Assembly: GCA_006538405.1 (NCBI GenBank)
Contig: BJKQ01000043.1
Coordinates: 1-64,000 of the forward strand
Reading direction: 5' to 3'
DNA length: 64,000 nucleotides
Origin: Hansfordia pulvinata
Lineage: Eukaryota; Ascomycota; Sordariomycetes; Xylariales
The position numbers and the translations under genes are program-made. Below the pieces are notes generated by a model. That model made no database searches, had not been told where the DNA came from, and saw only the letters and a list, made by a program, of their open reading frames with translations. Positions 12,831-25,222 of the stretch are shown here, in pieces; the stretch's first letter is position 1, and the number at the start of each line of letters is the position of its first letter.

Positions 12831-13629
12831 AAGAGACAATAAACCCGACCATTCGACCGACGTCTAGTTGGGAATGGACACCTGCAAGAATGACGAAGCC
12901 GATATGGAGAACCGCTTTGTGGGCTCTTCCGTACCTTCGCAGTGCTAGCCACTAGTTCACCGCACGCGCTAGCCAGTATTGAAGAAAGAGTGAATCGCCA
13001 CTCATATGTTGATTTGCTTAGCTGAACCACTGCGCAAGATGTACACCGAAGACTTACAGTAACTGCCAGAACAGGCTGGCACCTCAAAAAGACACATGTG
13101 CAATTCCGTCGAATGAGGCCGTTGAGCCCCTGGCACGATCGAGTCAGCACCAGTCACAAGACGCTGAGAGGTGGGGACATTATCACGATCATCTAATTCG
13201 GTATTCGCTGCTTGGTCGCTGCTTGGTCGTAGATTCTAGTACGGAAAAAAGGTCATTTGCTTATGAACACCAGGGAAACAGGTTGCGATTCCTATGAAAC
13301 CCCTCAGTGGATTGTTCTGGAATTCTTGAGAATGGGGCGTGGGGGAGCGGGGGTCTTGACCACGTGATTAGTTTGATCATTATGTCATGAATCGTGGAAT
13401 TTGACCCCGAAGTGTTTGGTTCCCAGTGACTGTTCTGGGACCTTGACTCATGCACCTGTATTCGCGTTATGGCGATACTAAGATGTCGGTGATATATGTT
13501 CTCATTTTTGAAATCTGCATCATTTACTATGCAGCAGTTTCAATAAGCCAAGCGCAGAGAAAGTCCCGCCGGCTTTAGGTGAAAATCGCCACGAAAGCTG
13601 TGATCGACAACTTGTGGAGTTGCGGCGCT

Positions 13630-14227
13630 CTATGGGTTGCCAATCTCTCCAAACAGGCCGGTGAGAGTGGCGACCTTGATCGATAAGGTTATCAGAGGAT
13701 ATGTAGCCAGGTTCCAGGTGTCTATATCCCATGCTTCCCAGATTCCTCTCAGGTCCATGAACGAGATCCACCCGGCCAACTCGTTGGTAGCCATGGTAGA
13801 GAACAGGCCATACCAGTGGGTCAAGTCCGCCAATATCAGAATGCCAATGTGTAGTTGAACAGTTCGCTTCTTCGGGGGAGCGGCGAATAGTACAACAAGT
13901 CCGTACAGCATGAGATTGAGCAAGTGCTGGCAGGCCATTGAGGGTATGATAAGATCTGCGATGCTCATAGGTGTGATGGAGGCTTTCGAATCAGAGACAA
14001 GAGTTTGGCCTCTCGTGTGCACTGTCAGAATACCATAGGCGCTGATAAGAGTTAGCAGATTTCGTCATCCTGGTTAAGAACACGCACATCGCCACTGGCT
14101 CTAAGTATACAAAAAAGATCCGTGGGATAAGAGGAAGAAGCGCAGCATTGTTTTCAGGCTGGCTCGCTATCTTGATGTTGGAGGATGACACATCTCGGTA
14201 GTCAAGCCATGATGCGGCGGCGGTCAT
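13630..14227 (-). CDS. Small multi-pass membrane protein, DUF7704-like
   Basis: Two exons on the minus strand, 14227-14088 and 14041-13630, joined across a 46-nt intron (donor GTGCGTG, branch CTAAC, acceptor TATCAG), give 183 residues starting at an ATG. The joined protein has the layout of the fungal DUF7704 family: an N-terminal IPRIFFVYLEPVAIAYG segment, a helix with LLNLMLYGLVVLF, then ADLTHWYGLF, a WD..TWNLATYPLI segment and a final helix TLTGLFG. Four hydrophobic segments predict an integral membrane protein. The function of the family is not known to me. The gene appears complete and lies about 1 kb from the NmrA-like gene on the same strand, so the two could be co-regulated but are not an operon. 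Confidence 0.78.
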
Positions 14228-15265
14228 TTTTCCGAGGGGTGAAGAGTCAGTATGGAAGCAAAAGGTATCGATCGTGAAGAGGCGCGGAACGGGTTCGGCG
14301 AGACAAAGAATGTGGATATTCATGGAAATTCTGCTGCAGAACCTTACGAGGGGGGTATTGGAGTACTTCAGTAGAGACTTGCGATGCTTAGAACTGATGG
14401 CTGAGTCACCATGTTTTGTGTGGATCTCGGTGCTCGGCACAATTAATTGATGCATGGAATGACTAGCGTGAGTCCAGGCGGCATCACTACAAGCCCGAGC
14501 CCCCATTGGGATACGCACAACAGGTAAGCGTCTGGGATAATCGAATTTCTTCCCTGACACCCTGACTTAGGCTAGAAGCGCACCGCTGGCTCTGCTTGAC
14601 CTTGTGCAGGGATCTTCTCACTACACGGATGAAATTTACCTCTTTCGTCCGATTGGCTCTCGCGCACCTAAACGCAAAAAGTGTTTGTGACGCCTTGGCG
14701 GTTTCAGTGCGGGTCCGTCTCATCAATGCCTGTTTCAAGACGCCCCTTTCTGATGTCAATCAGCTCGGAAGATTCATCTTTACCCATCATTCTGGTAAGT
14801 TCTCAGGTTGAGAGTCATAGCTGTCGTGCGAGTTGCTGGACAGGTTTCTGGATCAAAGGACTAGACCTTCGCCGTGAATAGGGACATTAGCTTTTCACTG
14901 CCTATCTGCTGCGCACGATAAGAACGAGTGACCAACGAGCATCAAAATCATCATCGCATCTGCCCATCATGGATCGTTGGCTCTCCTCTGGACATGGTGC
15001 CTGGTCTTTACGGAGGGTCCTTGATTCGAGCCTGGTTGGCTTTCAATGCTATCAGGGCGGAGACTGCCTAGTCCTTTAGATACGGATCGGGTGAGACACC
15101 GACTCATGTGGTGATGACGTCACAAGCCGGACTGAAGTAAGAGAAGTAAGAGAAGCTCAAACGTGGCTGCAAAAGCTGGAAATATTTAAATCTGATTCGA
15201 AATTGAATATCGGGGAATGTGTCCTTCGTGCCGGTCCGATTCTCCCGATTATCAATCTAGCCTTG
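14228..15265. other. Intergenic, no supported gene
   Basis: Overlapping short frames on both strands at 14487-14811 show no motif. The segment includes the upstream region of the DUF7704-like gene and the downstream region of the NmrA-like gene. Confidence 0.4.
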
Positions 15266-16189
15266 TCACTTCGCTGAAGCTCCATTCCAAGCACTGCTCC
15301 TCAGCCAGGTCTCCAATGAAACAGGAGTCGGGTTGAACTTCCTATTGCCCTCAAGATCGACCCCATAGCCTTCTCTTCCAAACCAATTCATCATCAAACC
15401 CAACTCCTTGTCATGATCTTCAAACACTGTGCTGTCCAAGCGTAGCGACGCTGGTGCAGGCGACCCTGTAGCGCGATGCCAGATAAGATTCAACTCCTGA
15501 TAGGACGCCTCGTCCGCAGCGAGGCCAATCCCTCTCCCGGCCCAGGACCCGGGGTCTGCAAACGCAGCTGCTGCCGCGACGCCAATGTCCTGGACGGAAA
15601 TGTACTGGAGACGCTTCTCACCGAGAATGGTGCGTATATTGGCGAGCAAGACCTTGGCAGGGATGGCTTTGTCAAAGTTCTCCATGAACGCTACTGGACG
15701 TAGGACGGTCCATGCCATGATTGTGCCTTTGGCGACTTGACGGAGATGATGCTCGATTCTGTGTTTGGAGGCGAAATGAGGCACATCAGTAGGATTGGTC
15801 CAAGATTTTTCGTCACCTCCACGATCAACACTCGTAAAGACAAAAAATTGGACATTGCGCTTCAGAGCCTCATCAACCATAGCCTTTCCCTGTGCCTCCT
15901 CCATCTCGACGGTGGTCCCGCCACCAAAAGCTTGCACAGAGAATACGCCCCAGATCGGAACGAGGCCGGCAACAGCCACCGCATTGGAGAACATTTTGGG
16001 GACGTCATTCATGTCGCCCTGCACGAGCTTGATGTTCTTGGATTTGGCAAGGAGTGCAATGGCGCTGTTTGATTTGACATTGCGAGTGACGGCAAGTATG
16101 ACGAAATCTGATGGTTGAGCAAGCAGGCTGTTGATGACCGCACCACCTTGCTTGCCTGTGGCGCCAGTGATCATGAGTGCTCGTGCCAT
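15266..16189 (-). CDS. NmrA-like NAD(P)-binding protein
   Basis: A single-exon gene of 307 residues with a true ATG at 16189. The N terminus has the Rossmann-fold dinucleotide-binding motif GATGKQGG at residues 8-15, followed by the NmrA-typical VQGDMND, a FVFTSVDRGG segment where the strand-4 region of the family lies, KHRIEHHLR and WTVLRPVAFMENF. Known relatives are NAD(P)-sensing regulators (NmrA) or isoflavone-reductase-like oxidoreductases. Which of the two applies cannot be read from the sequence. The length fits the family (about 300) and no interruption is seen. It sits in the same 13-21 kb block as the DUF7704-like gene and two Zn2Cys6 genes, a common neighbourhood for accessory metabolism genes. 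Confidence 0.88.
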   Translation of the reverse strand: MARALMITGATGKQGGAVINSLLAQPSDFVILAVTRNVKSNSAIALLAKSKNIKLVQGDMNDVPKMFSNAVAVAGLVPIWGVFSVQAFGGGTTVEMEEAQGKAMVDEALKRNVQFFVFTSVDRGGDEKSWTNPTDVPHFASKHRIEHHLRQVAKGTIMAWTVLRPVAFMENFDKAIPAKVLLANIRTILGEKRLQYISVQDIGVAAAAAFADPGSWAGRGIGLAADEASYQELNLIWHRATGSPAPASLRLDSTVFEDHDKELGLMMNWFGREGYGVDLEGNRKFNPTPVSLETWLRSSAWNGASAK

Positions 16190-18649
16190 TTTATGAAAAG
16201 ATTGGAGTGATGTCCGAAATTGGGGTAGCGGGAAATTTGTTTTCGCAATACGTGGAGTGGAAGACCGGGAGTGGAAGATGTTTCTCTACCTGCGCGATCG
16301 TTCTTGGGATACGTCGCCACAAAGACCTCTTATATACATGATGCTTACGATCTCTACCCAATTGAAACCTTGCACTGTTTCAGCTATGAAGATGTTTGAG
16401 GATTTCTCTTCTATCAGTACTCGGCCTGGTCGTGCCGCCTTGCATATTCGGATACAGTCCGCCCTAAATGGCGTACTTTCTCGGCGGTCCGAAGACCGAA
16501 GTTGACACTATACCATATTCGGACACATTAGCCTGGGTTTGTCATCCTACTCTCATCCGTACATTGTGGAATATCAAGATAGATGACGAGCCTCTGGTGA
16601 ACAAGCCCTGAGCTTTTGAACTGCGCGGCATTCGGCCTGCCTAGATACCCCGAGTGACCGTAAAACATAGCTGTGTTTGCAAATCGTCTTCCAAGTTCAA
16701 CGGCTCTCTGGTTCGGCCAAGCTTGCGATTCCATCTGAAGGGCAATATTATGAAGAGCTCGGTCAACGATTTGATCAATGAATGATTAGCTTTGTGACGT
16801 GTTACATCCCTAAAAAGGCCTGTCAGGCCTCCCAGAACCGCCCTCGCAGGGTTGTGGAGGCAACGACATCACGTCGCGCACATCCCCATCCCCATGGTCC
16901 GACTCTCCGGATGTGCGCATTTAGCCTTAGCTTTTGATACATATTGGCTATCTGAGGTAAAGGCTTATGAAGAAGCCGCTGCTCTTAAACTCGGTTCATT
17001 CAACACTACGATCTCCGGAACGATAAATCGACCCGACCCGAGACGCATACCACGCCAGAAGTCTGTTACCTTACACTATTCTGCGGAAAACATTGTGTTA
17101 GGCGGGCTTTGTCAACCTTAGGGCCACAGCTAAAAGAGCTGCTTCACGGAGGACCTCACATGAGCTATCTGGGCAATCGACTGGCTATACCCGTGCCGAT
17201 AGACGGGGCGCAGCCCAGCGCATAAAGCGCTTACTAGATCTAGGTATTAGACTGGCTTAAGCACGGATTGAGCAAAAACTGTTCGGGAGTGAGCATGTCG
17301 GCCTCAATCCGAGCCCGCCTGCTTAAAAATGTGATATGAATATGATATGTAAAACGCCCCCACTGCAGACTTATCTACTGTCTCGGTCTTGCACTGTGCC
17401 CGAACTCCGGGCGGGTGCGAATTCGGAAGCTAGACCCCCGAGTGATGGAACATACTCATGATTTCAGCTTAAACCCCTTTGAACGGCACTATCTCACATG
17501 GTGTAGGGTTTCCTTGACTTTGAATGATTTGTCCTCTCCGCCTTTCGCCTGACTGTATCCTTTCAAAGGAGTCCCTGCATTTGTATCAGATCCCTTCCGC
17601 TCGCCCTATGAGGCTACTTTCTCACGCTAGCTGGCTAATTACCCGCGACTCCCAGGCGCCCCTCTGGCGGACCCCTTTGGCGAACCCTTCTTTCATCCAG
17701 CTAACTAGCCGCCTGGCTGTAGAATCAGTTGGCTCCGTAAATAGGATCGTGCCATGGCTTGGGTGCGCTCACACACACCACCTCCGCAAATTATAAATTT
17801 ACTTAAGAGACATATCGAGCCGCTTGGTTTTGCTGCGTACTTATCTGCGTTCAAGCTACCAGTCTTGACAATCTGGAAATGACGAAACGTAAAAAGGTTC
17901 AAGCTCGGACTCTCGCTGCCAGCGTTGCCCTGATGTCGCCGTTGCAGATCGCCACGAGTGGTGAGCGCTCACCTGATCAAGAACCAGGATTAGATTTCTT
18001 TGGTTGTGTTCATTGGTAATCGACTCGCCACAAATGATTTGATCGTCTTGCATGCTTCCACGCTTTCTTAAGAGGCAAACTGTCCAATCTGCGAGGGGAG
18101 TCGATGCGGCATCAAGCCATGTGCTATTTATATGCCCAGAGCTTTCTAATTTAGTCAGTTCAGCAGTAGATTCGTGATTCCTACGCTTCGAAATGGAGGG
18201 TGTTTTCCACTTGATCCGATCCATTTGGCTTTTTCACTGGCTCTAGCCTAACCCTACACGGGATAAGCTTTTTCCTTTATGGTACTAGCTCTGGCTTAGC
18301 TAGGCTTGGAAGTAAGCTAACGACACGGCCAAAGCCCATGGACACGGAAACGGCTCCATACCTCGACTCGTGGTTCTAGAGACAGAAAGCCAAGGCCAAG
18401 AATTGCGAAGAGTGACGTTCGAGTCGCTCGGCACCTTGCCCATGCAGAGCTTAAGACGTTTTACTTGTGGACTTCTTCGTACTTCCATGGCCGGCAGCTG
18501 GTGACTATTAAATATGAAACCCCAACATCCAATTTGACTTGACCAGTCGACGCCCTTTTTACCCCTCAACTTGCTTCACATCAATAGTGCACAACATCGA
18601 ATTCTCCGTTGAAATTTCTTTCCAGCTTCTCAAGTCTTATTTCTTCGTT
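16190..18649. other. Gene-poor interval with one dispersed repeat fragment
   Basis: No open frame here is recognised. At about 16800-16870 a sequence beginning TACATCCCTAAAAAGGCC is a diverged copy of 58390-58455 (same strand, about 65 bp recognisable). A 14-bp perfect palindrome with core GTGAGCGCTCAC lies near 17960-17973. Confidence 0.45.
16329..16336 (-). promoter_or_regulatory. TATA-like box upstream of the NmrA-like gene
   Basis: TATATAAG on the minus strand, about 140 bp before the start codon at 16189. Assigned from sequence only. Confidence 0.35.
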
Positions 18650-19527
18650 ATGGAATCAGCTTCCATCTACGACACGCGATGGCAAAGTGCATGCGATAAT
18701 GCCGTCCAACCAGTCTATGACCTATCATCCAGGTCTAAAAACCCACCCTGCATCGATAATGCACAGCAAATTTCCACCTCAAGAACCACTAGGCGCTCAA
18801 CCACACCCAAGACGCGCGCTCACACATCTTCTGTTATCGCAACTGCTTGTCTAGCTTGCGTAAGTCATCCCCGAGTGGACATTATGGGGGAATGTAGGCA
18901 CGCTTCAGGAGTCCTTGGATACTCATGCCCTTCTCACCCGTTCAGCGTAGCAAGCATCTCAAGTGTGACGGCCAAAGCCCGTGCTCCAGATGCAAACTCA
19001 ACGCCTCAGATTGCGTCTACACTCTTTCGAGGAGGGGCTACAGAGGCCCTAGACGCAAGAAGGGAGCCAAGTGCGATACGCTCCATGCCTCACAGTCTAC
19101 ACCTCCAGGTATAACTCCCAGCAGTTTCGGCAGCATCGGCACCAACAGCAGCTCTTCATACCTTGATTGTTCGGACATATTGCAATGGACCCAACCACCA
19201 GAATCAGTTGCGGCCCCCCTCAATCCAGAACTGTTCGTGCAGGAGATTCTTCCACACCCTTCTTGTGCGCCTCACACGTCTATCAGCACAGTTGGCGGGC
19301 AATTCTATATTCCCTCCACCGATGGACCCATCATCGGTTCGGTCTGCCATGGGCAAACCTCGGTGCCTGAGAGGTGTTTTGACTCTTTCTGCATGAGCTC
19401 TCATCCCTATCACACGTCCGCATCACCTAAGGAGCAATCGCACAGGGCAGAAAGAGAGAGGCCAGAGTCCCTTGTGTTACGACCTCAGCTCAGGCGTCAC
19501 GGTACATACATGACTGATGTAGGCTGA
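18650..19527 (+). CDS. Zn(II)2Cys6 transcription factor (first of a tandem pair)
   Basis: Exon 1 is 18650-18859 (70 codons) and ends exactly on the second Cys of CLAC. An 86-nt intron (18860-18945, donor GTAAGT, acceptor TTCAG) follows, then exon 2 is 18946-19527. The junction completes a zinc cluster CLAC-RSKHLKC-DGQSPCSRC-KLNASDC followed by the basic SRRGYRGPRRKKG, a linker typical of regulators near metabolite clusters. The product is 263 residues and is then low in recognisable structure. The usual Fungal_trans middle domain is missing, so the gene may be truncated or a later exon was not recognised before 19.6 kb. A neighbouring gene at 20684 has the same cluster layout and the same intron position. 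Confidence 0.72.
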
Positions 19528-19969
19528 GCATCTGTGGACGAATGAACCGGACGCAAAGGCAACCTGATCATGTCAACTCTAATTTGTACAGAAAAGAGTC
19601 ATGAAAAAAGGCCGCGGCAACGTGCCACGCGTGTGGACATGCCGGAAATGAGATATTCGACCCTATTTGAGAAACCAGTGGAAATGGGAGCACATAGAGC
19701 ACAAATTCCGTATGTATCTAAACAGTCGTTACTTAGCGTCGAGTGTCAAACTCTTTAGCCTGCGACTATTCTCGAATCCATCCGCTGAGTAATCGAAGCT
19801 CCTACTTATAGATGGCCTTCATCGGACCAAAACGAAGGGGAGGCGCAGCAACAAATTAAGAGCTACTAACTTGTGAGTGTAAGACTATTGCGTGACCTAG
19901 GTCGCCAGGATTAACGGACGATGTCAGTGCTGCTCATCAATTCTTCACCGGATCTAGGGTGATTGACCC

Positions 19970-19993
19970 CCCCACCCCCCCCCCCCCCCCCCT
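19970..19993. repeat. Poly-C run
   Basis: A near-pure run of C interrupted by single A and T residues, between the two Zn2Cys6 genes. Confidence 0.8.
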
Positions 19994-20402
19994 CCCGAGG
20001 TTTTTGTCTACATTGCCAGCAACTTACAGGAAGGGGATGGTGTAGTGCGTGGGGCAATTGTTGTGGCCGCCATCGCCCCGGACTTAAAAACATCAACACA
20101 GCGCCGTTGTAGCTTGAGTGGCTTAGCGCTATGGACTCTGCGCGCCAAGCGGCGGGCGGGAATTGTCACGAGGGTGGCGCAGCTCGGCGTTCCTCTGTAT
20201 TTCCACGCGGTCAAAAACCTTAGCAGATTGAAGTGAGCTTTGCAGTACAGAGTGGATGCCATCATTAACATGCTGGCGCTATTACGTATGCACGTGACTG
20301 AGCATTGGCGAGGCAGCGTTGTGGAGCCTGGCCCGACTTGCCTATATACTATGCTGCGTTCGCGCTGTGCAAACAGGCTTAGGGACAGTAAATAAGGCCG
20401 TA

Positions 20403-20515
20403 ACGTCCCACACCTACTTTCGGTCACCCAACCCACTTTGGGTCACCCAAAAATTACACGTCCTAATTTTAACGTTTGAACATAAAATACTGCTACCACA
20501 ACGCAACTTTCAGTT
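20403..20515 (+). mobile_element. Degenerate end of a Fot1-like transposon
   Basis: After a TA dinucleotide the sequence ACGTCCCACACC begins and continues with two copies of a CTTTCGGTCACCC-like motif. It is collinear for about 100 bp with the left end of the complete element at 32250. Homology fades near 20515, so only one terminus with a little of the transposase 3' end is left. It lies about 170 bp upstream of the ATG of the regulator gene at 20684. Confidence 0.75.
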
Positions 20516-20683
20516 TTTTATTTCCCTCCGCTTCCCGCCAGCGGACAAGGGAAGTCCGATGAGCGATAACTATCCTTAAAGTTTCCCGGTACGTATCGTT
20601 TCACAGCTTCATGTCTCGTTCACTCAGAATTAACATAGTCTAGTGATGCTGAAAGCACCGATAAAATTCAGAGCCTTATTACG

Positions 20684-21580
20684 ATGGAAACCGAGTCGAC
20701 CGGGCTGCGCGTCGGGAGATTATCTTTGGGCTCGCGGTCGGCGTGCCTGCAATGCGTAGGTATCTTATGCACAGGTTACTTCAGAAGATCACCGTTGACA
20801 TGATATATCGCTTGCCAGAGAAGCAAACATCAGAAGTGCGACTCGCAGAGCCCCTGTTTTAGATGCGAAGTAAGCGATACGAAGTGTGTCTACGTCGCCT
20901 CGCGGAGAGGAAATTCTGGAGCCAGGAAGCGCGCGGCCATTGATCAGGACGCCTATCCGGTCCGTCAGTCACACACACCTTCTGCACTACGTCATCTCAT
21001 TCTACGCCATGAGAACTATGATATGCCTCTTGCCCCAGCAACCGGATCATCGCCACAAAATTCGACGCATGCGATATCACCTCCATTGTGGAATGGAGTA
21101 AAGACTTTGTTCAGTGAGCGGTCAGATTCTCAAAATCATGAGCTGATACCGTTTCAGCCTGTTGACAATCATCGACGGGAATATGGCACATCGACTTCTC
21201 AGGCGCATGGCACCGCTCTGTGGCATGAACCCATCCTTGACAGCTGCCTCGATGCATTCTACTCTCATTTTTACGCACAACACACATCAATACTGCCGGA
21301 GAGGCATCTTGCAGGAGAGCTCACTATAAGAAACCTGGACCACCTCCTGGCGTGTATGTACTGGGTTGGCAGCTTGTATGTTCAGGTCCAGGTTGATCGC
21401 CAGCATCTCCTGGCCGAAGCAGTTCGACTAGTATACGCTCCTAACATTGTTCAAGACTGCTTCCTGGTTCAGTCGATGGTTATTCTGGCCGTGGGTTTTC
21501 ATACCAGCGGCGAATGCACTGCGGCTAACGAAGTCATGGACGACACTGAAAGGATAGCCAGCGTAGTCGGTCTGCTATGA
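20684..21580 (+). CDS. Zn(II)2Cys6 transcription factor (second of a tandem pair), possibly C-terminally truncated
   Basis: Exon 1 is 20684-20755 (24 codons, ending on CLQC). The intron 20756-20818 is 63 nt, with donor GTAGGT and acceptor GCCAG. Exon 2 runs 20819-21580 in frame. The splice restores CLQC-RSKHQKC-DSQSPCFRC-EVSDTKC and then SRRGNSGARKR. The rest carries the first part of a fungal regulator middle domain: CLDAFYSHFYAQHTSILPE, LLACMYWVGSLYV, then CFLVQSMVILAVG. The frame stops after 277 residues, just where relatives continue with a conserved WRRTWWEL-type helix, so the C-terminal part is probably lost. The cluster sequence and intron position resemble the gene at 18650, suggesting a tandem duplication or two members of one subfamily. 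Confidence 0.72.
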
Positions 21581-22719
21581 ATAATCATCCATGGGTCATA
21601 ACAGAAAGATTACTGCGTTTGATCATCTCCGCAAATGGGCGACGGGCGTCCGGGAGGGGTCTGGGAGGTTTGGCGGCTGGTTGTGTTTGCGTCACCCCAG
21701 CCAGTGATGAGGTGAGTGACGAGAAATCGAAACAGACGACCCAGGACCGATAGGCATCCAGACCAATGAGAAAGGCTTCTCGGTCGGAGGGGTCGCCAAA
21801 GATAGCCGGACACAAGGGGAATAGACGTGTTTGGAGTCTTCTCCCCTCGCCGCGACAAAGATAACAATTACATTCGAATCTCAGATCTTTGAACACCTCA
21901 CCAGACATTGGCAAAAAGATACGTTGCAATTTCCCATGGAAATAATCCGTAATGAGCCTTGCATTGCTCAATGGGCCGCAATCACTTGTGATGATTTTAC
22001 TACTAATACACCAAGTCATCACGAGTTGATTGGCCGGTATCTGGAAAAACATTCGCATCACCAATGCAATTGGCCACTTGTTCCTTTTCCTAGTATTGGA
22101 CTCCACCTGTTGCGCTGTCTTTTGTAGAGTTACAGGTCACGGATGTCTGCTTCAAACGCTACTTATCTCTGCCGAACTGTGCTTCAAGTGATAGGACCCA
22201 TACCTGATGTCGTACGTGCGGACATCTGTCTTTTCGATTGCATGTCCCAAGTGAACTTGCAATTGCCTGCTACTGTAAATCGATACAAGAGGGAGCGCGC
22301 TGAAACAATAGCCGCCGGCGCGTCGTATTGCTCACGGCGGTTGAATCCCGGAACATGCAAAAGCTTTACAGTGGTGAACCCGGCTGGATCAGTGACATCG
22401 GCTGTCACAAGCTGAGCACTGTTACTGAGAACATGCCCGGTCCTTCCCAATGGCATCAGCCGGTTCATGACGAAGCTAAGGGGTAATTGGGCCTTTAATT
22501 GCATTGAGGCTGTTAGGCACTGTAACAGTAAGCCGAATCTAGCTGATGAATGCAACAATGTAACTAGTGGATGGTTTTATCTGTGATCCAGCCAGGTGAG
22601 GACCGCAATCTGATAATTAGCCTCCGAGAACCAGACTGAGGGGCACAATAAGGCATTGACTAAGGGTCTAGATCATTCAGAAAAGGATTTTACAGGCCTT
22701 CCAGATCCGTGCGCTGCTG
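21581..22719. other. No supported gene
   Basis: A 173-codon minus-strand frame (22106-21585) and its shorter partners have no recognisable motif. The expected missing 3' part of the regulator gene is not seen. Confidence 0.35.
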
Positions 22720-24060
22720 GAATTAACTTCGTCTGCACTTAGATGACACAATCGCGCGAGGCATTTCGAAGCACAGAAGCCGAACACGCCGTACTCTCTT
22801 CGTCCCGGGATACATGCCCATTTTCATCACAGATGATCCACATTATGTTGTACGTCTTTTGCCACCGAAATCAGCGAGAATGCCACCAAGATGGTGATGC
22901 ATTGGGAATGAAGGAAGTGGATCATGCCGCTCGGTATTATGAATGCTAGGCGTGAAGGAGTAAGACATCAGTCTAACTCAGCCTAGTAATTCAAGCTATC
23001 ATGACGCACTGACCACTGCATGCCCTTCGCACAGCTTAGGGCATACATGGAGTCTTTCGGAGTTTTGCAGTTGCTCGGCCCGATTCTGGACTCGCCCTGA
23101 TTCGGAGCACGAGTCCTCCCATTTGCCGATGAGGATTGCGGGGTCAGTTGAGCAAATTATTCTAGTTTCGTACCCGGGGACCCCAAACAGGCCGCAAGGA
23201 CCCTGGAGGGCAGGGGCCAGGGTCGGTGACGGGGGCCGCGGGATGAGGATACACTAACCTAGTGCAAGCAGTCAGGTGTCGGCTAGATGCTCCACTACAT
23301 TCGAGAAGTCTGTCAGTAATTTAGCGTGAGCTGATCGAGACGTGTTTCGATCGGCTTCTGCATTGACCCGTCGCCGAGGTGGTTAACAGAGTCACCCGCT
23401 ATTATGGTCCCCGAACCAAGGGTGCAGTCACCCGCGTAGGCAAGCTTGCCAAGAAAACGAAGAAAGACTGATGCACCGAGACGTAGCCCGAGTGGCGGGC
23501 TCTATGGAAAAATGTAGGCTGAACGGAACGGGAATCGATACAATCAATCCCACCTGCTCAGGGGACCTGACAAGCCTTCGGAAGTATACACCCTTTCCTC
23601 ATGGTGAAGCGTAGGGCCATCCAATAGAACAGTTAGAAACTCCGCTTCTCATCAGTCGCACGCTAACGAGCACTGGCCCGAACATTGCGTTGGCGCCATC
23701 AAGGTGCGTTGGGTTTGGCATGTTAGTAAAGTCCTCAAGTTCACAGCTACATTTCTGAAATAGTCTATTTCAAAAGGTGGTTGACATTAGCCTCATTCTT
23801 TACATTCTATTATCGAAGATTATATCCGTTTGGAAAGATTTTCAATACACGAAAGGCGATGGGGACCTTTTTGTACTGGAGATGCTGGAGGTCCTTGTAG
23901 AGAAGCTACATGCGCGATAGCACTCGGTACTTTAAGTATGGACGTGCCTGCAGGGGCGTTTGGACTAATGTCGCGTTGCGATCTGCTCGCGCATTATATT
24001 CTCCGGAAGACTGAAGGCCATGCTTTGTAGATTGGATTTCATCAATTATGATCAGATTTT
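22720..24060 (+). repeat. Left arm of a large diverged inverted duplication
   Basis: Read as reverse complement, this ~1.35-kb arm is collinear with 28110-29465. Sampled stretches are roughly 75-80% identical by eye; for example CAAACCCAACGCACCTTGATGG is identical near 23710 (reverse strand) and 28475. The arm includes a short frame (23830-24030, +) whose translation parallels the end of the right-arm frame (LSMDVPAGAFG against LSMHIPTDALR, then DLLAHYILRK against DLLAYRVIRR). It therefore likely derives from a gene now decayed. Confidence 0.8.
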
Positions 24061-25214
24061 TATGAAAAATTCGTTCAGTTGGAATGTAACGCCATGGCCT
24101 TAACTGGTCCCCGCATACCATGTCTGGCGGCTCTTTACCCTAACCTTAAGCATAGGGTACATTAAGCCTTAGTCAACCTCACTACTTCTGAATGCATAAT
24201 GTTATAAACATAGATGGTCTGGATAGTCAGAGAATAAGGGAAGATGAGAGAGAGGACAACCCACACTCTAACATATATGTTATTCTAAGTCCACTAGAAT
24301 GTCAAATCTTCACCCCCTTTCATTATCGGTACAATTTCGATAAAGGGTTTTAGTACGAAGTTTTACACGTCTAGTTTTTTGAAGTTGCGTTTCGAAGAAC
24401 AGCAGCGGCTTGCATCATCAACCCACGGACCATATGCGCTCTTTCATTTATCCTACCCCTGAGGCGGTGACCTTTGGAAACGCCAGGAAACTTGCCATTT
24501 ACCCCGTATTTAGGACACAGATTGTTACTTTGATTTTCATCTCTAATGAAAGAAAAAGGAACAAAAAAAATCCCTGTCTTTTGTGTCTAGGCCCGGCGAA
24601 TCAGAGAATTTTCGACGATTCAAATGAATTCATCCAAGGTCTTTTCTTTCTTCGACCCCGGAAGTGAGTGTACGGTGGGGCCGTGGATCCTCCATACACA
24701 CGTTCCCGAAAATTCTTTTTTCTTGCTCCCAATGATCCGTGCTACCACTGCAATTTTAGCTTCGGACTTCGTATTCAAGTGAAGCAATTTAATCTTGAAA
24801 GAATGATCATGGTCTATTATTTTCTGCTCTTCGTTTTTGTGGAGATAAAAGCATAGATAACTACGCTTTGAGCACTGAAAATGGCTCAGCAGCCTTTTTT
24901 GGCGGGTCACCCTCACCACTTCGCCATGAGAGTACGAAATTTTGGACTCCAGGAACTCCATGAGTGGGCTCGTAAATTACTTACGTGGTCATGGTAGAGC
25001 CCCAGTCGCGTGTTGCGGCATCACAGGAAGCCATTGGTTCTGCCATCATGTTCCGCCTTCCCAGAGGAATGATCCACTCCCAAAATAATCTGGTCGGCGA
25101 ATAGGTATAACTTATAACACCAAATAAAGGCTCAGTACGAGACCAAGAAGGCCACGGGTCAGCTCATACATAAGACCAGAAATGCATGTACAGGGCAGAA
25201 GGCATTGAAATGGC
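24061..25214. other. Spacer of the inverted duplication, no recognised gene
   Basis: Short frames only. Near 24137 a single CCCTAACC followed by TTAAGCATAGGG recalls the telomere-proximal variant repeats but is too short to call an interstitial telomere. Confidence 0.35.
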
Positions 25215-25222
25215 TTATAAAT
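25215..25222 (+). promoter_or_regulatory. TATA-like box for the small secreted protein gene
   Basis: TTATAAAT lies about 160 bp before the ATG at 25378, followed by a C/A-rich leader as is usual for fungal secreted-protein genes. Confidence 0.5.

Noticed and set aside
24130..24160. Interstitial telomere array
   Set aside because: Only one CCCTAACC-like unit plus a partial variant, within chance expectation.
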